Counted from the stretch's first letter, positions 1-11,108 are shown. The stretch is DNA of 64,000 bases from Enterococcus raffinosus (GCF_018917525.1 NZ_JAHLOS010000006.1:1-64000), one strand, 5' to 3'. The notes: generated by a model from the sequence alone, not told the origin. Translations and numbers: made by a program.

Positions 1-81
1 CTCTTTGAACTCAGCCTGTGAAAACGCTTCATTAGGCTAGGCTTTTTTGAGTGCACCTTCTTTCAGTTCTTTAGGGTAGAA
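1..81 (-). other. Possible decayed reading-frame fragment at window edge
   Basis: Read on the minus strand, positions 81 to 1 give 26 sense codons (FYPKELKEGALKKA, then a stop, then PNEAFSQAEFKE) with one internal TAG at residue 15. The composition looks protein-like, but there is no start codon and the frame leaves the window. It could be a remnant of a gene downstream of the small RNA, or chance. I do not recognise the family. Confidence 0.15.
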
Positions 82-120
82 AACGTGTTACTTTACTCTT
101 GACTTATTACCACTAGACTT

Positions 121-165
121 AAATAAAAAAGACACTCCAAACAATCATTCATTGTCTGGAGCGTC
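121..165 (-). terminator. 3' terminator of the EutX-like RNA
   Basis: A long near-perfect hairpin, GACGCTCCAGACAAT paired to ATTGTTTGGAGTGTC, is followed by TTTTTTATTT on the minus strand. Confidence 0.9.
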
Positions 166-236
166 ATTGCTCTGCATCATTACCACCTTGTAAAGACTGG
201 TTATTTAATTGTAAAATTTCAACAAAAGGGAGTCAG

Positions 237-314
237 CAGTACATCCTTGTACCTGTAATCTCTTTCCGCTTTGAAAGACCAGCCCATCCCCCATTACTGT
301 ACAGCAATGTACAA
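237..314 (-). promoter_or_regulatory. Three ANTAR-type hexaloop hairpins
   Basis: On the minus strand there are three hairpins with six-base loops: TTGTAC-[ATTGCT]-GTACAG (314-297), TCTTTC-[AAAGCG]-GAAAGA (278-261) and CAGGTAC-[AAGGAT]-GTACTG (255-237, one bulged base). All three loops have A1 and G4, the residues known to be recognised by ANTAR domains such as EutV. Linkers are 18 and 5 nt. Published targets use two hairpins, so three is unusual. Confidence 0.65.
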
Positions 315-379
315 TAAAATGGCAAACATAGTTATCTTATTTTGGTTGGGCTGGATCTTTTATCTTAACAAGGGTTTGT

Positions 380-414
380 AAAGAAAACATCCTGCTTTGC
401 AACGAAACAGCATG
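380..414 (-). terminator. Riboswitch-controlled internal terminator
   Basis: On the minus strand, an imperfect hairpin (CAT/ATG, CTG/CAG and TTT/AAA helices, 414-388) is followed by TTTTCTTT. It stands between aptamer and protein-binding hairpins, the position expected for ligand-dependent early termination. Confidence 0.65.
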
Positions 415-424
415 CCCGTTAATG

Positions 425-518
425 AAAAAGTAAAAAGATCTGACTTCAAAGCAAGCTTTGCTTCTCACAGTGGCGGCACCGTACCAGAATTTCACTGGTT
501 TCCATTTATCTTTTTCAT
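425..518 (-). promoter_or_regulatory. Adenosylcobalamin riboswitch aptamer
   Basis: The minus strand carries the conserved cobalamin-riboswitch core: a GGAA...CCAGTGAAATTCTGG segment followed by ACGGTGCCGCCACTGTGA (about 506-464), and then a B12-box-like AAGTCAGATC. A closing helix can form between GAAAAAGAT near the 5' end and ATCTTTTT at the 3' end. It is compact, lacking the large peripheral domain, as in the EutX-type aptamers. Confidence 0.85.
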
Positions 519-544
519 AAAATAACTATTATCGACCTACAGAT

Positions 545-573
545 AAAATAGCATAGTTCGTAAGCGAATACAA
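545..573 (-). promoter_or_regulatory. Promoter of the EutX-like RNA
   Basis: The minus strand has TTGTAT (573-568) and TATTTT (550-545) separated by 17 bp, placing the start near 538. It lies directly after the pduO stop, so the RNA can be made independently of pocR-pduO. Confidence 0.5.
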
Positions 574-574
574 T

Positions 575-1150
575 CTATAAGTCCGTACTTTTAATCTTAT
601 GGAAAACTTTTTCACCTCGCTCGTAAAAGATATCTTCTTGCTTCTCCCGCGCATTGATGACTCTAGCCAATGCATAAAAATAATCAGACAAACGGTTAAT
701 AAAAATGACGATTTCATTATTTAAAGTAGCTGTCCAGCTTAAAGTAACTATGGATCGTTCTGCTCTTCGGGTGATCGTTCTGGCGACATGCAGCATACTT
801 GCAATTGTTGTTCCACCAGGTAGAATGAAACGTTCAATTTCCGGAGCTTCATCGGTATAGCGATCAATTCGTTCCTCCAGCCAGACAGAACTTCCAGAAT
901 ACAGACGACCTTCCGTGCTGGCGCTTTCTGGCGTTGCTAAATCTGTTCCAAGATCAAAAAGCATTTGCTGAATTTCTTGCAGCTCCTCTGTGATTTGTTT
1001 GTCTTGCGTTTCTGAAATAATGTAACCGATCCATGAATTTAATTCATCGATTGTTCCATAGCTTTCCACCCGATCAGAATCCTTTGCGACCTGAGCGCCC
1101 CCAACTAACCTTGTCATACCCTTATCGCCTGTCTTTGTATAGATTCGCAT
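575..1150 (-). CDS. pduO: PduO-type ATP:cob(I)alamin adenosyltransferase
   Basis: The enzyme transfers the adenosyl group of ATP to cob(I)alamin, making the coenzyme for B12-dependent diol dehydratase or ethanolamine ammonia-lyase. The 191-aa protein shows the family signatures: RIYTKTGDKGMTRL at the N-terminus, a central FILPGG, then ARTITRRAER and INRLSDYFYALARV. The start was set at the second ATG because AGGAG lies 8 nt upstream of it but only 2 nt from the ATG at 1156. It follows pocR by about 24 nt and is probably cotranscribed. Its product is the ligand sensed by the riboswitch just downstream, which suggests direct feedback. EutT-like use in ethanolamine metabolism is equally possible. 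Confidence 0.93.
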   Translation of the reverse strand: MRIYTKTGDKGMTRLVGGAQVAKDSDRVESYGTIDELNSWIGYIISETQDKQITEELQEIQQMLFDLGTDLATPESASTEGRLYSGSSVWLEERIDRYTDEAPEIERFILPGGTTIASMLHVARTITRRAERSIVTLSWTATLNNEIVIFINRLSDYFYALARVINAREKQEDIFYERGEKVFHKIKSTDL

Positions 1151-1174
1151 ATTCATCTCTCCTTTTGTAAGCTG

Positions 1175-2086
1175 TTAAACAGTCATCGTTCGTTCCAACG
1201 GTAGATATTTTTCGATATTTATTTCTTTGCGAAAGCTAGAGGGAGATTTTGAAGTGATGTCCCTAAAACTCTTGCAGAAATAGCTTGTTTGTGAAAAGCC
1301 GACACGTCGGGCAATGTCATCGATGCTCAAGTTTGAATGACGGAGAAACTCTTTGGCTTTGATTACTCGCTGGTATTTTAAATAGGTTACAAAATTCATC
1401 CCTAGTTCCTTTTTAAAAAGCTTGCTGAAATAGTACTGACTTAGATACACCTTGTTTGCGACCTCTTCTAGACAAATTTTTCGATGAAGATTTTTTTCGA
1501 TATACTTTACTGCATTGATAATTTCTGCTTTTTTAGGAAACGTCTCGATCATTTCATTGGCGTCTCTTAACTGTCCAACATCGATTTTTCGTTTAGGGTT
1601 CGATGTGGTTAAGGTACTTTGAGCAAGGTTTACAAACAAGTCAACAACTTTTTCCAATCTTTCTGCTGAAAAATAAGTTTCCGTGTTCAATTGATCAGAA
1701 AGCATACTAGTCTGATTTTCTTCAAGCAAAGAACGGTTCTGTATCTCTGCCAATCGTCCAATAATGATATATCCGACTAAAATATTGTTGATATAAACTG
1801 GCAGTGGAACATGGGTAAAACCTGCATGACACAGGTATTTATTGATGACTCCTCTTTTTATGGGATGAATCATCTGATGCATTTGGCAACTTTCACAGGC
1901 TACTTTTTCTTTAGCGGTTGATTTAATCTTTTCACACGGGCAATGACTTTCAGGAATCGCTGATTGTCGATCCCCGTTGATATCAGCAATAAAAAAACAA
2001 ATACCGACTGCTAGAGAATAATCCCTCATCAAATGGAACAGCTGTGGCTCCTTTTCCTCACTTAGTATGAAATAGCTCTTACTCAT
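1175..2086 (-). CDS. pocR: PocR-type AraC family regulator
   Basis: This is a 303-aa transcriptional regulator. Residues about 10-140 form a PocR sensory domain with a cysteine-rich stretch (CPCEKIKS...ACESCQMH). Residues about 200-290 form the double helix-turn-helix AraC domain, including VYLSQYYFSKLFKKELGMNF and FSQTSYFCKSFRDITSKSPS. PocR proteins activate propanediol (pdu) and cobalamin (cob) genes, so the target is probably a pdu or cob cluster beyond the left edge. The ATG is preceded by AAGGGATGGGAGC. The gene is separated from its own promoter by a strong terminator and two ANTAR-type hairpins, which implies control by antitermination. The effector cannot be read from the sequence. 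Confidence 0.9.
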   Translation of the reverse strand: MSKSYFILSEEKEPQLFHLMRDYSLAVGICFFIADINGDRQSAIPESHCPCEKIKSTAKEKVACESCQMHQMIHPIKRGVINKYLCHAGFTHVPLPVYINNILVGYIIIGRLAEIQNRSLLEENQTSMLSDQLNTETYFSAERLEKVVDLFVNLAQSTLTTSNPKRKIDVGQLRDANEMIETFPKKAEIINAVKYIEKNLHRKICLEEVANKVYLSQYYFSKLFKKELGMNFVTYLKYQRVIKAKEFLRHSNLSIDDIARRVGFSQTSYFCKSFRDITSKSPSSFRKEINIEKYLPLERTMTV

Positions 2087-2104
2087 GCTCCCATCCCTTT
2101 CTAA

Positions 2105-2160
2105 AAAAAGACAAAAAGAGACTTAGTATCAACAAGTTTGTTGATTGCTAAGCCTCTTTG
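2105..2160 (-). terminator. Leader terminator upstream of pocR
   Basis: On the minus strand a 12-bp helix (AAAGAGGCTTAG with CTAAGTCTCTTT) is extended by ATCAACA/TGTTGAT and followed by a T-rich run ending in TTTTTTT. It lies between the promoter and the pocR ribosome binding site, so it must be bypassed to express pocR. It would also stop transcripts leaving pyrE. Confidence 0.85.
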
Positions 2161-2167
2161 CTTACTT

Positions 2168-2251
2168 AACTAAATCGTCCATGATTTAATTTATTTGATT
2201 TTCTAATCGAATTGTATTTCAAGTGAACACTTTACCACGTTGTAAAGTGCT
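2168..2251 (-). promoter_or_regulatory. Dual ANTAR-type hexaloop hairpins in the pocR leader
   Basis: On the minus strand the first hairpin has a 10-bp stem with loop AACGTG (2251-2226). The second has a 9-bp stem with loop ATGGAC (2191-2168). Both loops have A1 and G4. They lie 34 nt apart, directly before an intrinsic terminator, as in EutV-controlled eut leaders. The second hairpin ends 8 nt before the terminator helix and does not obviously overlap it, unlike the classical mutually exclusive arrangement. Confidence 0.7.
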
Positions 2252-2261
2252 TTCAAGAACT

Positions 2262-2297
2262 TACCGACATTATATACTAAATAAAAATAATCGGCTA
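2262..2297 (-). promoter_or_regulatory. Candidate pocR promoter
   Basis: A consensus TATAAT (2274-2269) occurs on the minus strand with no good -35 hexamer 16-18 bp upstream. A start near 2262 would put the first hexaloop hairpin about 11 nt into the transcript. The weak -35 may mean an activator is needed. Confidence 0.45.
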
Positions 2298-2332
2298 TAA
2301 AAAAATTATTAAATAACGAATTTTGTATTTGA

Positions 2333-2959
2333 TTAGCTCAACCAGTTCTCAGGATCTTTCCGCCATTTTTTTAACAGCTCAAGCTGCTCCTGATTGATGT
2401 AATTTTCTTGTAAGGCACTTTCAATCAAGGTTGAATAGTTGGTTAAGGTAACTAATGGTGTGTTAGCTTCTTCAAAATTCTTCTTGCCCTTAGCTAGCTC
2501 ATAAGTGAAGATTGCTGCAACTCCTAAGACATCTGCGCCTTCGCGTTTTGCCGCGGCTGCTGCTTCTAAAACACTGCCTCCAGTAGAGATCAAGTCTTCA
2601 ATCACGACCATTTTCTGGCCTTCCGTAATCCGTCCTTCGATTTGGTTGCCGCGGCCGTGATCTTTGGCTTTACTGCGGATGTAAACCATTGGTAAATCTA
2701 GGATTTCCGCTACCCAAGCAGCATGCGGGATACCTGCCGTTGCTGTTCCTGCGATGACTTCTACATTGGGGAATTCTTCCTTTATTTTTGCTGCTAAGCC
2801 TTGCGCGATGGCACGGCGTACTTCTGGATAGCTCATGGTTACACGGTTATCACAGTAAATAGGTGATTTGAGTCCGCTTGCCCAAGTAAAAGGCTCGTCG
2901 GGACTTAAAGAGACTGCTTCGATTGATAATAAGTCTTTGGCGATTTGTTCTGCGATCAT
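2333..2959 (-). CDS. pyrE: Orotate phosphoribosyltransferase
   Basis: PyrE joins orotate and PRPP to give OMP, the fifth step of pyrimidine synthesis. The 208-aa length is normal. The PRPP-binding signature [12 protein letters not shown] is present in the second half, and [16 protein letters not shown] matches the catalytic loop. The ATG follows the pyrF TAA with no spacing, indicating translational coupling. It is the last gene of the pyr operon. Only a weak hairpin with a T run follows (near 2290-2325), so the strong pocR leader terminator may catch readthrough. Confidence 0.97.
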   Translation of the reverse strand: MIAEQIAKDLLSIEAVSLSPDEPFTWASGLKSPIYCDNRVTMSYPEVRRAIAQGLAAKIKEEFPNVEVIAGTATAGIPHAAWVAEILDLPMVYIRSKAKDHGRGNQIEGRITEGQKMVVIEDLISTGGSVLEAAAAAKREGADVLGVAAIFTYELAKGKKNFEEANTPLVTLTNYSTLIESALQENYINQEQLELLKKWRKDPENWLS

Positions 2960-3676
2960 TTATGCTTCACCGTTCCATTCTTTTTTGATTTGTAAGTAAC
3001 TTTCATAAGGATTTTCAGCTTGCGTGATGGGTCTTCCAACTACGATATAATTTGAGCCGATTTCACGGGCTTTCGCAGGTGTCATTACCCGTTTTTGGTC
3101 GCCGACGCTGGCCCCTTGCGGACGGATTCCCGGCGTTAAGCAGATAAAATTAGCATTTGTTGCTTGATGGATTTTTTCTACTTCATGGGCCGAACAAACA
3201 ACGCCTTCTAATCCAGCTTTTTCTGCACATTTTGCGTAATGCAGCACACTTTCTTGCAGACTGACCTCAATTAGCTGATCCTCATGCATTTGTTCTTCGC
3301 TGGTAGAGGTTAATTGGGTAACAGCGATTAATTCAGGAATCGTTTGACCCTCTTTTGTTCCTTCAGTCAGACCTTGCTTAGCTGCTTGCATCATTTCCAC
3401 ACCGCCGGCTGCATGGACATTCGTGATTTTCACGCCCATCTTCGCGATTCCCCGCATTGCTTTTTGTACGGTATTAGGAATGTCGTGGAGCTTCAAATCA
3501 AGGAAAATGTCATGTCCTTGACTACGTAGAAAATTAACGATTGCTGGTCCTTCTTGATAAAAAAGTTCCATCCCGATTTTCACGAATAGTTTTTCGCTGA
3601 TGGGAAAATGGGTTAAAAAGGTGTCGATTTCCTTCTTTGAAGCAAAGTCAAAAGCAATAATCGGTCGATTTTCCAT
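2960..3676 (-). CDS. pyrF: Orotidine 5'-phosphate decarboxylase
   Basis: PyrF decarboxylates OMP to UMP, the last step of the pathway. The 238-aa protein has the active-site signature [13 protein letters not shown] around residue 58, where the catalytic Asp-Lys-Asp set lies, and the phosphate-binding VVGRPIT near the C-terminus. AGGGTTC-type Shine-Dalgarno sequence precedes the ATG. A 136-nt gap to pyrD is occupied by a palindromic repeat, the largest gap within the operon. It abuts pyrE directly. Confidence 0.97.
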   Translation of the reverse strand: MENRPIIAFDFASKKEIDTFLTHFPISEKLFVKIGMELFYQEGPAIVNFLRSQGHDIFLDLKLHDIPNTVQKAMRGIAKMGVKITNVHAAGGVEMMQAAKQGLTEGTKEGQTIPELIAVTQLTSTSEEQMHEDQLIEVSLQESVLHYAKCAEKAGLEGVVCSAHEVEKIHQATNANFICLTPGIRPQGASVGDQKRVMTPAKAREIGSNYIVVGRPITQAENPYESYLQIKKEWNGEA

Positions 3677-3719
3677 TAGAACCCTCCCTTTCTCATTTTA
3701 GTGTATTTATTTTTCTTTG

Positions 3720-5509
<1,790 letters not shown>

Positions 5510-5528
5510 AACGGCCTCCCTATAAATC

Positions 5529-5555
5529 GCCAGAGTGAAGCATGCTCCACTCTGG
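5529..5555. other. Hairpin between carB and pyrK
   Basis: CCAGAGTG and CACTCTGG form a perfect 8-bp inverted repeat in the 51-nt gap. No T run follows, so it is more likely an mRNA-stability or processing element than a terminator. Confidence 0.4.
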
Positions 5556-5560
5556 ATGAA

Positions 5561-8500
5561 TTAAATTTCTTGGATTGAAAATGCGCGTGATTCCATGACT
5601 CTTAAGATGGCATCCGCTGTGTCTAAGGATGTGAACAATGGTACACCGTGCTCAACTGCTTCGCGGCGAATGATAAAGCCGTCTTCGGATGAATTTTGGC
5701 GATTTTTATCGGTCGTATTGATGACCACTTGCGCTTTGCCCGTGCGAATCAAATCAATCACATTGTGATCGTCTGATTCAGAGATTTTCGCGATTCGTTC
5801 CGCACTTAAGCCGTTTTCTTCTAAGAAATTGGCTGTCCCTTCTGTCGCAACTAAACTGTAGCCGACAGCCTTGAAGCGTTTTGCCAAATCTAGCGCTTCA
5901 TCCTTGTTTTCATCAGCTACCGTGAATAGGACTGCGCCGAAATCTGGTAAATGTAAGCCGGATGCTGCGAAGGCTTTATACAGGGCTTTTGCCAAATTGC
6001 GATCGGTTCCCATGACTTCACCCGTTGATTTCATTTCAGGTCCTAAGTAAGTATCAACCTTTTGCAGCTTCGTGAAGCTGAAGACTGGTGCTTTGACGTG
6101 AACCATGTCGCTTTCAGGATAAAGGCCATCTTCATAGCCGAGATCCTTCAGGCTTTGGCCTAAGATTGCTTTTGTTGCGATCTGCGCCATCGGAATATTC
6201 GTGATTTTACTCAAGAATGGCACCGTTCGACTCGCACGCGGATTGACTTCGATGACAAAGACTTCATCGTTATGGATGACAAACTGAATGTTCATCATGC
6301 CGATGCAGTTCATGCCTAATGCTAACCGGCGGGTGTAATCTTCAATTGTTGCCTTCAACTCATCGGAGAAGGTTTGTGGTGGATAGACCGCCATCGAATC
6401 GCCTGAGTGAACCCCTGCGCGTTCGATATGTTCCATAATTCCTGGGATCAAGACGGTTTCACCGTCACAGATGGCGTCTACTTCACATTCCTTACCGACT
6501 AAGTAGCTGTCGACTAAAACAGGATGTTCTGGAGAGGCTTTAACCGCGTGGGCCATATAGTCTTCCAAATCGGATTGGTTTTCAACGATTTCCATCGCCC
6601 GTCCGCCTAAGACATAGCTTGGACGAACCAAGACTGGATAACCGATTCTTTCAGCGATCTTAACTGCTTCTTCCGCGCTCGTTGCTGTATCACCTGGCGG
6701 TTGCGGAATGGATAGACTTTTCAGCACCTGTTCGAACTGATCACGGTCTTCCGCGCGGTCTAAGTCTTCGATGGTTGTTCCTAAAATTTTAACCCCATTG
6801 TTAACTAAAGGTTCAGCAAGATTAATCGCGGTTTGTCCACCGAATTGGACGATGACCCCGATCGGTTGTTCTAACTCAATCACGTTCATCACATCTTCAA
6901 GGGTTAACGGCTCGAAGTAGAGCTTGTCTGATATGGAGAAATCAGTCGAAACTGTTTCTGGATTGCTGTTCATAATGATCGCTTCATAACCAGCTGCTTG
7001 AATCGCTTTTACCGAGTGGACGGTCGCATAGTCAAACTCCACTCCTTGCCCGATTCGGATCGGACCTGAACCAAGAACCAGGACAGATTCTTTGTCAGAA
7101 CGAACACTTTCATTTTCAAATTCGTAGGTACTGTAAAAATATGGCGTTTGAGATTCAAATTCTGCCGCACAAGTATCTACCATCTTGTAGACTGGAACGA
7201 TTTTTTCGGCGGTTCGGAATTCCCGCACTTCATTTGCTGTCATATCCCAAAGCTGAGCGATCTTCACATCCGCAAAACCATTCTGTTTGGCTTTCTTCAA
7301 TAGCTCAACATCTTTTTTGTTTTGGGCTAAAGCTGTTTCTAATTCAACGATATGAAGCAGCTTATCTAGGAAGAAAAGATCGACTTTGGTTAGCTCATTG
7401 ATTTCTTCGATTGAATAGCCGCGACGAATCGCTTCAGTTAGATAGAACAAGCGATCATCTTGTGCCTTGACCATTTTTTCAGTAAGGGCTTCATCAGTCA
7501 CTTCACTTAATTCTGGCAGCTCCGCATGGTAAGTTCCAATTTCTAGTGAGCGAACAGCCTTCAGTAATGATTCTTCGATGTTCCGGCCGATCGCCATGAC
7601 TTCACCGGTGGCCTTCATTTGTGTGCCTAAGACACGTTCGCCGCTTTCAAATTTATCAAAGGGCCAACGCGGGATTTTCGCAACGACGTAATCTAATGCT
7701 GGTTCGAACTCGGCATAAGTGGTTTCCGTGACTGGATTTTTCATTTCATCCAGCGTCAAGCCTACCGCGATTTTCGCCGCTAGCTTCGCAATTGGATAAC
7801 CTGTCGCTTTACTTGCTAGAGCGGATGAGCGAGAAACCCGCGGATTTACTTCGATTACATAGTAGTTGAAGCTGTATGGGTCAAGGGCCAGCTGTACATT
7901 ACAGCCGCCTTCGATTTTCAATGCGCGGATGATCGATAAGGAAGCGTCCCGCAGCATTTGATATTCATAGTCAGATAATGTTTGGCTTGGTGCGAAGACG
8001 ATTGAATCACCGGTATGAATGCCGACTGGATCGAAGTTTTCCATGTTACAAACCACGATGGCATTATCGGCAGAATCCCGCATCACTTCATATTCGATTT
8101 CCTTGAAGCCGGCGATTGATTTTTCAATCAAACATTGCGTCGCAGGTGAAAGCTTCAAGCCGTTTTCAGCGACAGTCCGAAGCTCTTCTTCGTTGTCACA
8201 CATCCCGCCGCCAGTGCCGCCTAGTGTAAAGGCTGGACGAACGATGATCGGGTAACCGATGGTATTGGCGAAGGCAACCGCCTCTTCAACGGTATTCACG
8301 ATCTCAGATTCAGGAATTGGTTGGTTCAACTCTTCCATCAATTGCTTGAACAAGTCGCGGTCCTCTGCTTGATCGATCGCCGATAATTTTGTTCCCAGCA
8401 ATTCGATTTTTAACTCATCTAAAATGCCTGAATCTGCTAATTCCATTGCCATGTTCAGGCCAGTTTGCCCGCCTAATGTTGGCAGGATCGCATCTGGCAA

Positions 8501-8743
8501 TTCTTTGCGTAGGATGCGAGAAACAAATTCGAGCGTGATTGGTTCGATATAAACACTGTCCGCGATTTCTTTGTCGGTCATGATTGTTGCTGGGTTTGAA
8601 TTCACCAGAACAACTTCATAGCCTTCTTCTTTTAACGCTAAGCAAGCTTGTGTGCCGGCGTAATCAAATTCCGCGGCTTGTCCGATCACGATAGGTCCAG
8701 AACCGATCACCATGATCTTTTTAATATCTGTACGTTTTGGCAT
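5561..8743 (-). CDS. carB: Carbamoyl-phosphate synthase large subunit
   Basis: CarB makes carbamoyl phosphate from bicarbonate, ammonia and two ATP. The 1060-aa protein has the duplicated ATP-grasp halves, each starting with a [11 protein letters not shown] or [11 protein letters not shown] glycine motif, [18 protein letters not shown] in the first half and [12 protein letters not shown] in the second. A C-terminal MGS-like allosteric domain runs from about residue 930. The ATG follows the carA TAA directly. Placement inside the pyr operon means supply is set by PyrR; arginine synthesis from ornithine would share the product. Confidence 0.97.
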   Translation of the reverse strand: MPKRTDIKKIMVIGSGPIVIGQAAEFDYAGTQACLALKEEGYEVVLVNSNPATIMTDKEIADSVYIEPITLEFVSRILRKELPDAILPTLGGQTGLNMAMELADSGILDELKIELLGTKLSAIDQAEDRDLFKQLMEELNQPIPESEIVNTVEEAVAFANTIGYPIIVRPAFTLGGTGGGMCDNEEELRTVAENGLKLSPATQCLIEKSIAGFKEIEYEVMRDSADNAIVVCNMENFDPVGIHTGDSIVFAPSQTLSDYEYQMLRDASLSIIRALKIEGGCNVQLALDPYSFNYYVIEVNPRVSRSSALASKATGYPIAKLAAKIAVGLTLDEMKNPVTETTYAEFEPALDYVVAKIPRWPFDKFESGERVLGTQMKATGEVMAIGRNIEESLLKAVRSLEIGTYHAELPELSEVTDEALTEKMVKAQDDRLFYLTEAIRRGYSIEEINELTKVDLFFLDKLLHIVELETALAQNKKDVELLKKAKQNGFADVKIAQLWDMTANEVREFRTAEKIVPVYKMVDTCAAEFESQTPYFYSTYEFENESVRSDKESVLVLGSGPIRIGQGVEFDYATVHSVKAIQAAGYEAIIMNSNPETVSTDFSISDKLYFEPLTLEDVMNVIELEQPIGVIVQFGGQTAINLAEPLVNNGVKILGTTIEDLDRAEDRDQFEQVLKSLSIPQPPGDTATSAEEAVKIAERIGYPVLVRPSYVLGGRAMEIVENQSDLEDYMAHAVKASPEHPVLVDSYLVGKECEVDAICDGETVLIPGIMEHIERAGVHSGDSMAVYPPQTFSDELKATIEDYTRRLALGMNCIGMMNIQFVIHNDEVFVIEVNPRASRTVPFLSKITNIPMAQIATKAILGQSLKDLGYEDGLYPESDMVHVKAPVFSFTKLQKVDTYLGPEMKSTGEVMGTDRNLAKALYKAFAASGLHLPDFGAVLFTVADENKDEALDLAKRFKAVGYSLVATEGTANFLEENGLSAERIAKISESDDHNVIDLIRTGKAQVVINTTDKNRQNSSEDGFIIRREAVEHGVPLFTSLDTADAILRVMESRAFSIQEI

Positions 8744-9823
8744 TTATGCTTGCTCCTTCCATGCATCCATCATTTCCATAAACTCATCAAATAAATGAAC
8801 CCCGTCATGTGGTCCCGGTGCAGCGTCTGGGTGATACTGAACGCTGAAGGCTGGGTAATTCCGATGACGAACCCCTTCAACCGTGCCGTCATTGACCTCT
8901 ACGTGGGTCACCATTAATTTCTCTGGATCAATTGTTTTTTCATCCACTGCAAATCCATGATTCTGTGAAGTAAAATCGATACGACCGGTAGCGATTTCCC
9001 GTACCGGATGATTCAGTCCGCGGTGTCCAAATTTCATCTTGTAAGTATCTGCACCGTTGGCTAATGAGAACAGCTGGTGTCCAAGACAAATCCCGAAAAT
9101 CGGGACTTTTCCTTGAATCTGCTGAATCATTTCGATTGCTTCTGGCACATCTTTCGGATCTCCAGGACCATTGGTCAGCATCACGCCATCTGGACAAAGG
9201 TCTAAAATCGTTTGAGCATCAGTGTTATAAGGCATCACAGTCAAATTACATTCGCGACGTGATAATTCTCGCAGAATACTGTGTTTTAGACCGAAGTCGA
9301 TCACGACCACATTGCGGCCTACGCCTGGGCTTGGGTAAGGAGTTACTGTAGAAACTTGTGCAACTTGGTTCGTTGGTAAGACCGTTGCTTTTAGTTGATC
9401 AAACGAATGTTCAAACTGATCGGCTGGATCAACAATGCTGCCTTTCATGGTTCCAACGCTGCGTAATTTTTTCGTTAATGCGCGGGTGTCAATTCCGGAG
9501 ATTCCGGGAATCCCTTTGCGCTTCAAAAATTCGTCTAACGTCATTTGGTTGCGCCAGTTGCTGGCTAAGCGGGCGTGTTCTTTTACGATCACGCCTTTAC
9601 AGGTGGGTGCGATGGATTCATAATCATCGCGGTTCACGCCATAATTTCCGACCATTGGATAGGTGAAGGTAATGATTTGTCCATTGAAGCTTTGGTCCGT
9701 AATCGTTTCTTGATAACCGGTCATACTTGTGGTGAAAACCACTTCGCCGACCACATTTGCTTCAGCGCCGAAGCCTTCCCCTTCAAATACTGTGCCATCT
9801 TCTAATATTAAAAGTCTTTTCAA
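8744..9823 (-). CDS. carA: Carbamoyl-phosphate synthase small subunit
   Basis: CarA is the glutaminase subunit that feeds ammonia to CarB. The 359-aa protein has an N-terminal small-subunit domain and a class I glutamine amidotransferase domain with the nucleophile in FGICLGHQ and the His in [13 protein letters not shown]. The frame is open to an ATG at 9859 inside pyrC, but AAGGAGG sits 9 nt before a TTG at 9823. Starting there gives KRLLILEDG at the N-terminus and the normal length, so TTG was chosen. Four bases separate it from the pyrC stop. Confidence 0.96.
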   Translation of the reverse strand: MKRLLILEDGTVFEGEGFGAEANVVGEVVFTTSMTGYQETITDQSFNGQIITFTYPMVGNYGVNRDDYESIAPTCKGVIVKEHARLASNWRNQMTLDEFLKRKGIPGISGIDTRALTKKLRSVGTMKGSIVDPADQFEHSFDQLKATVLPTNQVAQVSTVTPYPSPGVGRNVVVIDFGLKHSILRELSRRECNLTVMPYNTDAQTILDLCPDGVMLTNGPGDPKDVPEAIEMIQQIQGKVPIFGICLGHQLFSLANGADTYKMKFGHRGLNHPVREIATGRIDFTSQNHGFAVDEKTIDPEKLMVTHVEVNDGTVEGVRHRNYPAFSVQYHPDAAPGPHDGVHLFDEFMEMMDAWKEQA

Positions 9824-9827
9824 CGTC

Positions 9828-11108
9828 TTAGTCCTCCTTGTTGTATACCAACTGACCATCCACGAAGGTCATCAGTGTCGCACCCTTGACTGGCCAGCCA
9901 GTGAAAGGCGTGTTCACTCCTAATGAAGCAAATTTTTTGTCATCGATTTTTTCTTCGTGACTAAGGTCAAATACCGCGATGTCCGCTGGCTGACCAATGT
10001 TTAAGGTTCCCACCGTCATTCCGAAAATCTCTGCTGGCTTGACTGCCATCCAATCAATCACTTGTTCTAAAGTAAAGCGTCCTGTTTCAACAAAGTGTGT
10101 ATAGATTAATTGGAAGGCCGTTTCGCTGCCGACGATTCCGAATGGTGATTTCAAGAAGCTTTGATTTTTCTCTTCGAAGCCGTGAGGCGCATGGTCGGTT
10201 GCGATACAGTCGATCGTACCGTCAAGCAACCCTTCGATCAAGGCTTCGCGGTCTTCCACTCCGCGTAACGGTGGATTCATTTTCCAGTAGCCGTGATCCT
10301 CTGGAATATTTTCATCGACTAAGATCAAGTGATGCGGAGAAACTTCTGCGGTTACGTGCACACCGGCTTTCTTCGCGTCGCGGATGACACGCACACTTTC
10401 TTTAGTGGAAACGTGGCAAACATGGTAGTGTACGCCGGTTTCCTCTGCTAAGATCAGGTCTCTAGCGATTTGTGAAGATTCAGTCGCACTTAAAATGCCT
10501 GGTAAATCTAACTTTTCGCTGATTTTCCCGTGATGCATTACGCCGCCGAATAATAAGGATTCATCTTCGGTGTGAGCGACGAGCGCCATATTATTTTCCG
10601 CGGCTTCCTTCATGGCTAGATACATGGTTCCAGCTGTTTGTACCCCTACGCCATCATTCGTGAAGGCGAAGGCGCCGGCTGCTTTCAAGCCTTTTTGATC
10701 GGTTAAGGTTTCGCTGCGAAGCTCTTCCGTGATTGGTGCGTATTGATGGACTTTTACGACTGCATCCTTATCAATGATCGCTTTTACGTCGTTGAATTTT
10801 TCGACGGTGTCAGGAACAGGATCAAGATTCGGCATCGCGCAGACTGTTGTGTAGCCGCCGCGAGCTGCCGCCTTTGAGCCATCCTTGATGGTTTCTTTAT
10901 AAGTAAAGCCTGGTTCTCGTAAATGAACATGAACATCAACTAAACCTGGTGTAATTAATTGATTGTTTGCGTCGTACTCTTGATCAAACGAAATGCCCGA
11001 AAAGTCTTTGCCGATACCGGCGATAATCCCGTCCTCTAGCCAAAGGTCACATGCCATTGTTTGATTGTCTTTTGTTACGATCTTTCCATTTTTAATTAAT
11101 GTTTTCAT
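9828..11108 (-). CDS. pyrC: Dihydroorotase
   Basis: PyrC cyclises carbamoyl-aspartate to dihydroorotate. The 426-aa class I enzyme shows the zinc-binding [10 protein letters not shown] near residue 58, metal-ligand His residues in VAHTED and YHVCHVST, and the catalytic ATDHAPHG. The start is the ATG reading MKTLIKNGK, preceded by AAAGGGGCAG; an earlier in-frame ATG at 11135 overlaps pyrB and lacks a site. It lies 13 nt after pyrB. Confidence 0.97.
   Translation of the reverse strand: MKTLIKNGKIVTKDNQTMACDLWLEDGIIAGIGKDFSGISFDQEYDANNQLITPGLVDVHVHLREPGFTYKETIKDGSKAAARGGYTTVCAMPNLDPVPDTVEKFNDVKAIIDKDAVVKVHQYAPITEELRSETLTDQKGLKAAGAFAFTNDGVGVQTAGTMYLAMKEAAENNMALVAHTEDESLLFGGVMHHGKISEKLDLPGILSATESSQIARDLILAEETGVHYHVCHVSTKESVRVIRDAKKAGVHVTAEVSPHHLILVDENIPEDHGYWKMNPPLRGVEDREALIEGLLDGTIDCIATDHAPHGFEEKNQSFLKSPFGIVGSETAFQLIYTHFVETGRFTLEQVIDWMAVKPAEIFGMTVGTLNIGQPADIAVFDLSHEEKIDDKKFASLGVNTPFTGWPVKGATLMTFVDGQLVYNKED

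Larger units (their letters stand above)
121..540 (-). ncRNA. eutX: EutX/Rli55-like small RNA: AdoCbl riboswitch plus ANTAR-type hairpins
   Basis: This is an independent transcription unit of about 415 nt, starting just after pduO. In 5' to 3' order it holds an AdoCbl riboswitch (about 518-425), an intrinsic terminator (414-380), three hexaloop hairpins with A at loop position 1 and G at position 4 (314-297, 278-261, 255-237), and a final terminator (165-121). Known precedent: in E. faecalis EutX and Listeria Rli55, AdoCbl causes early termination, while without AdoCbl the long RNA sequesters the ANTAR regulator EutV and keeps ethanolamine genes off. The order of elements here matches that. 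No open reading frame is present. The eutVW genes are not in the window, so the partner protein is inferred. Confidence 0.8.

Noticed and set aside
529-717. 62-codon minus-strand frame over the pduO end
   Set aside because: It overlaps pduO and the sRNA promoter, has no ribosome site, and its composition is not protein-like.
9064-9923. Several plus-strand frames of 60-100 codons opposite carA
   Set aside because: They are mirrors of a well-supported coding region, without ribosome sites or plausible products.
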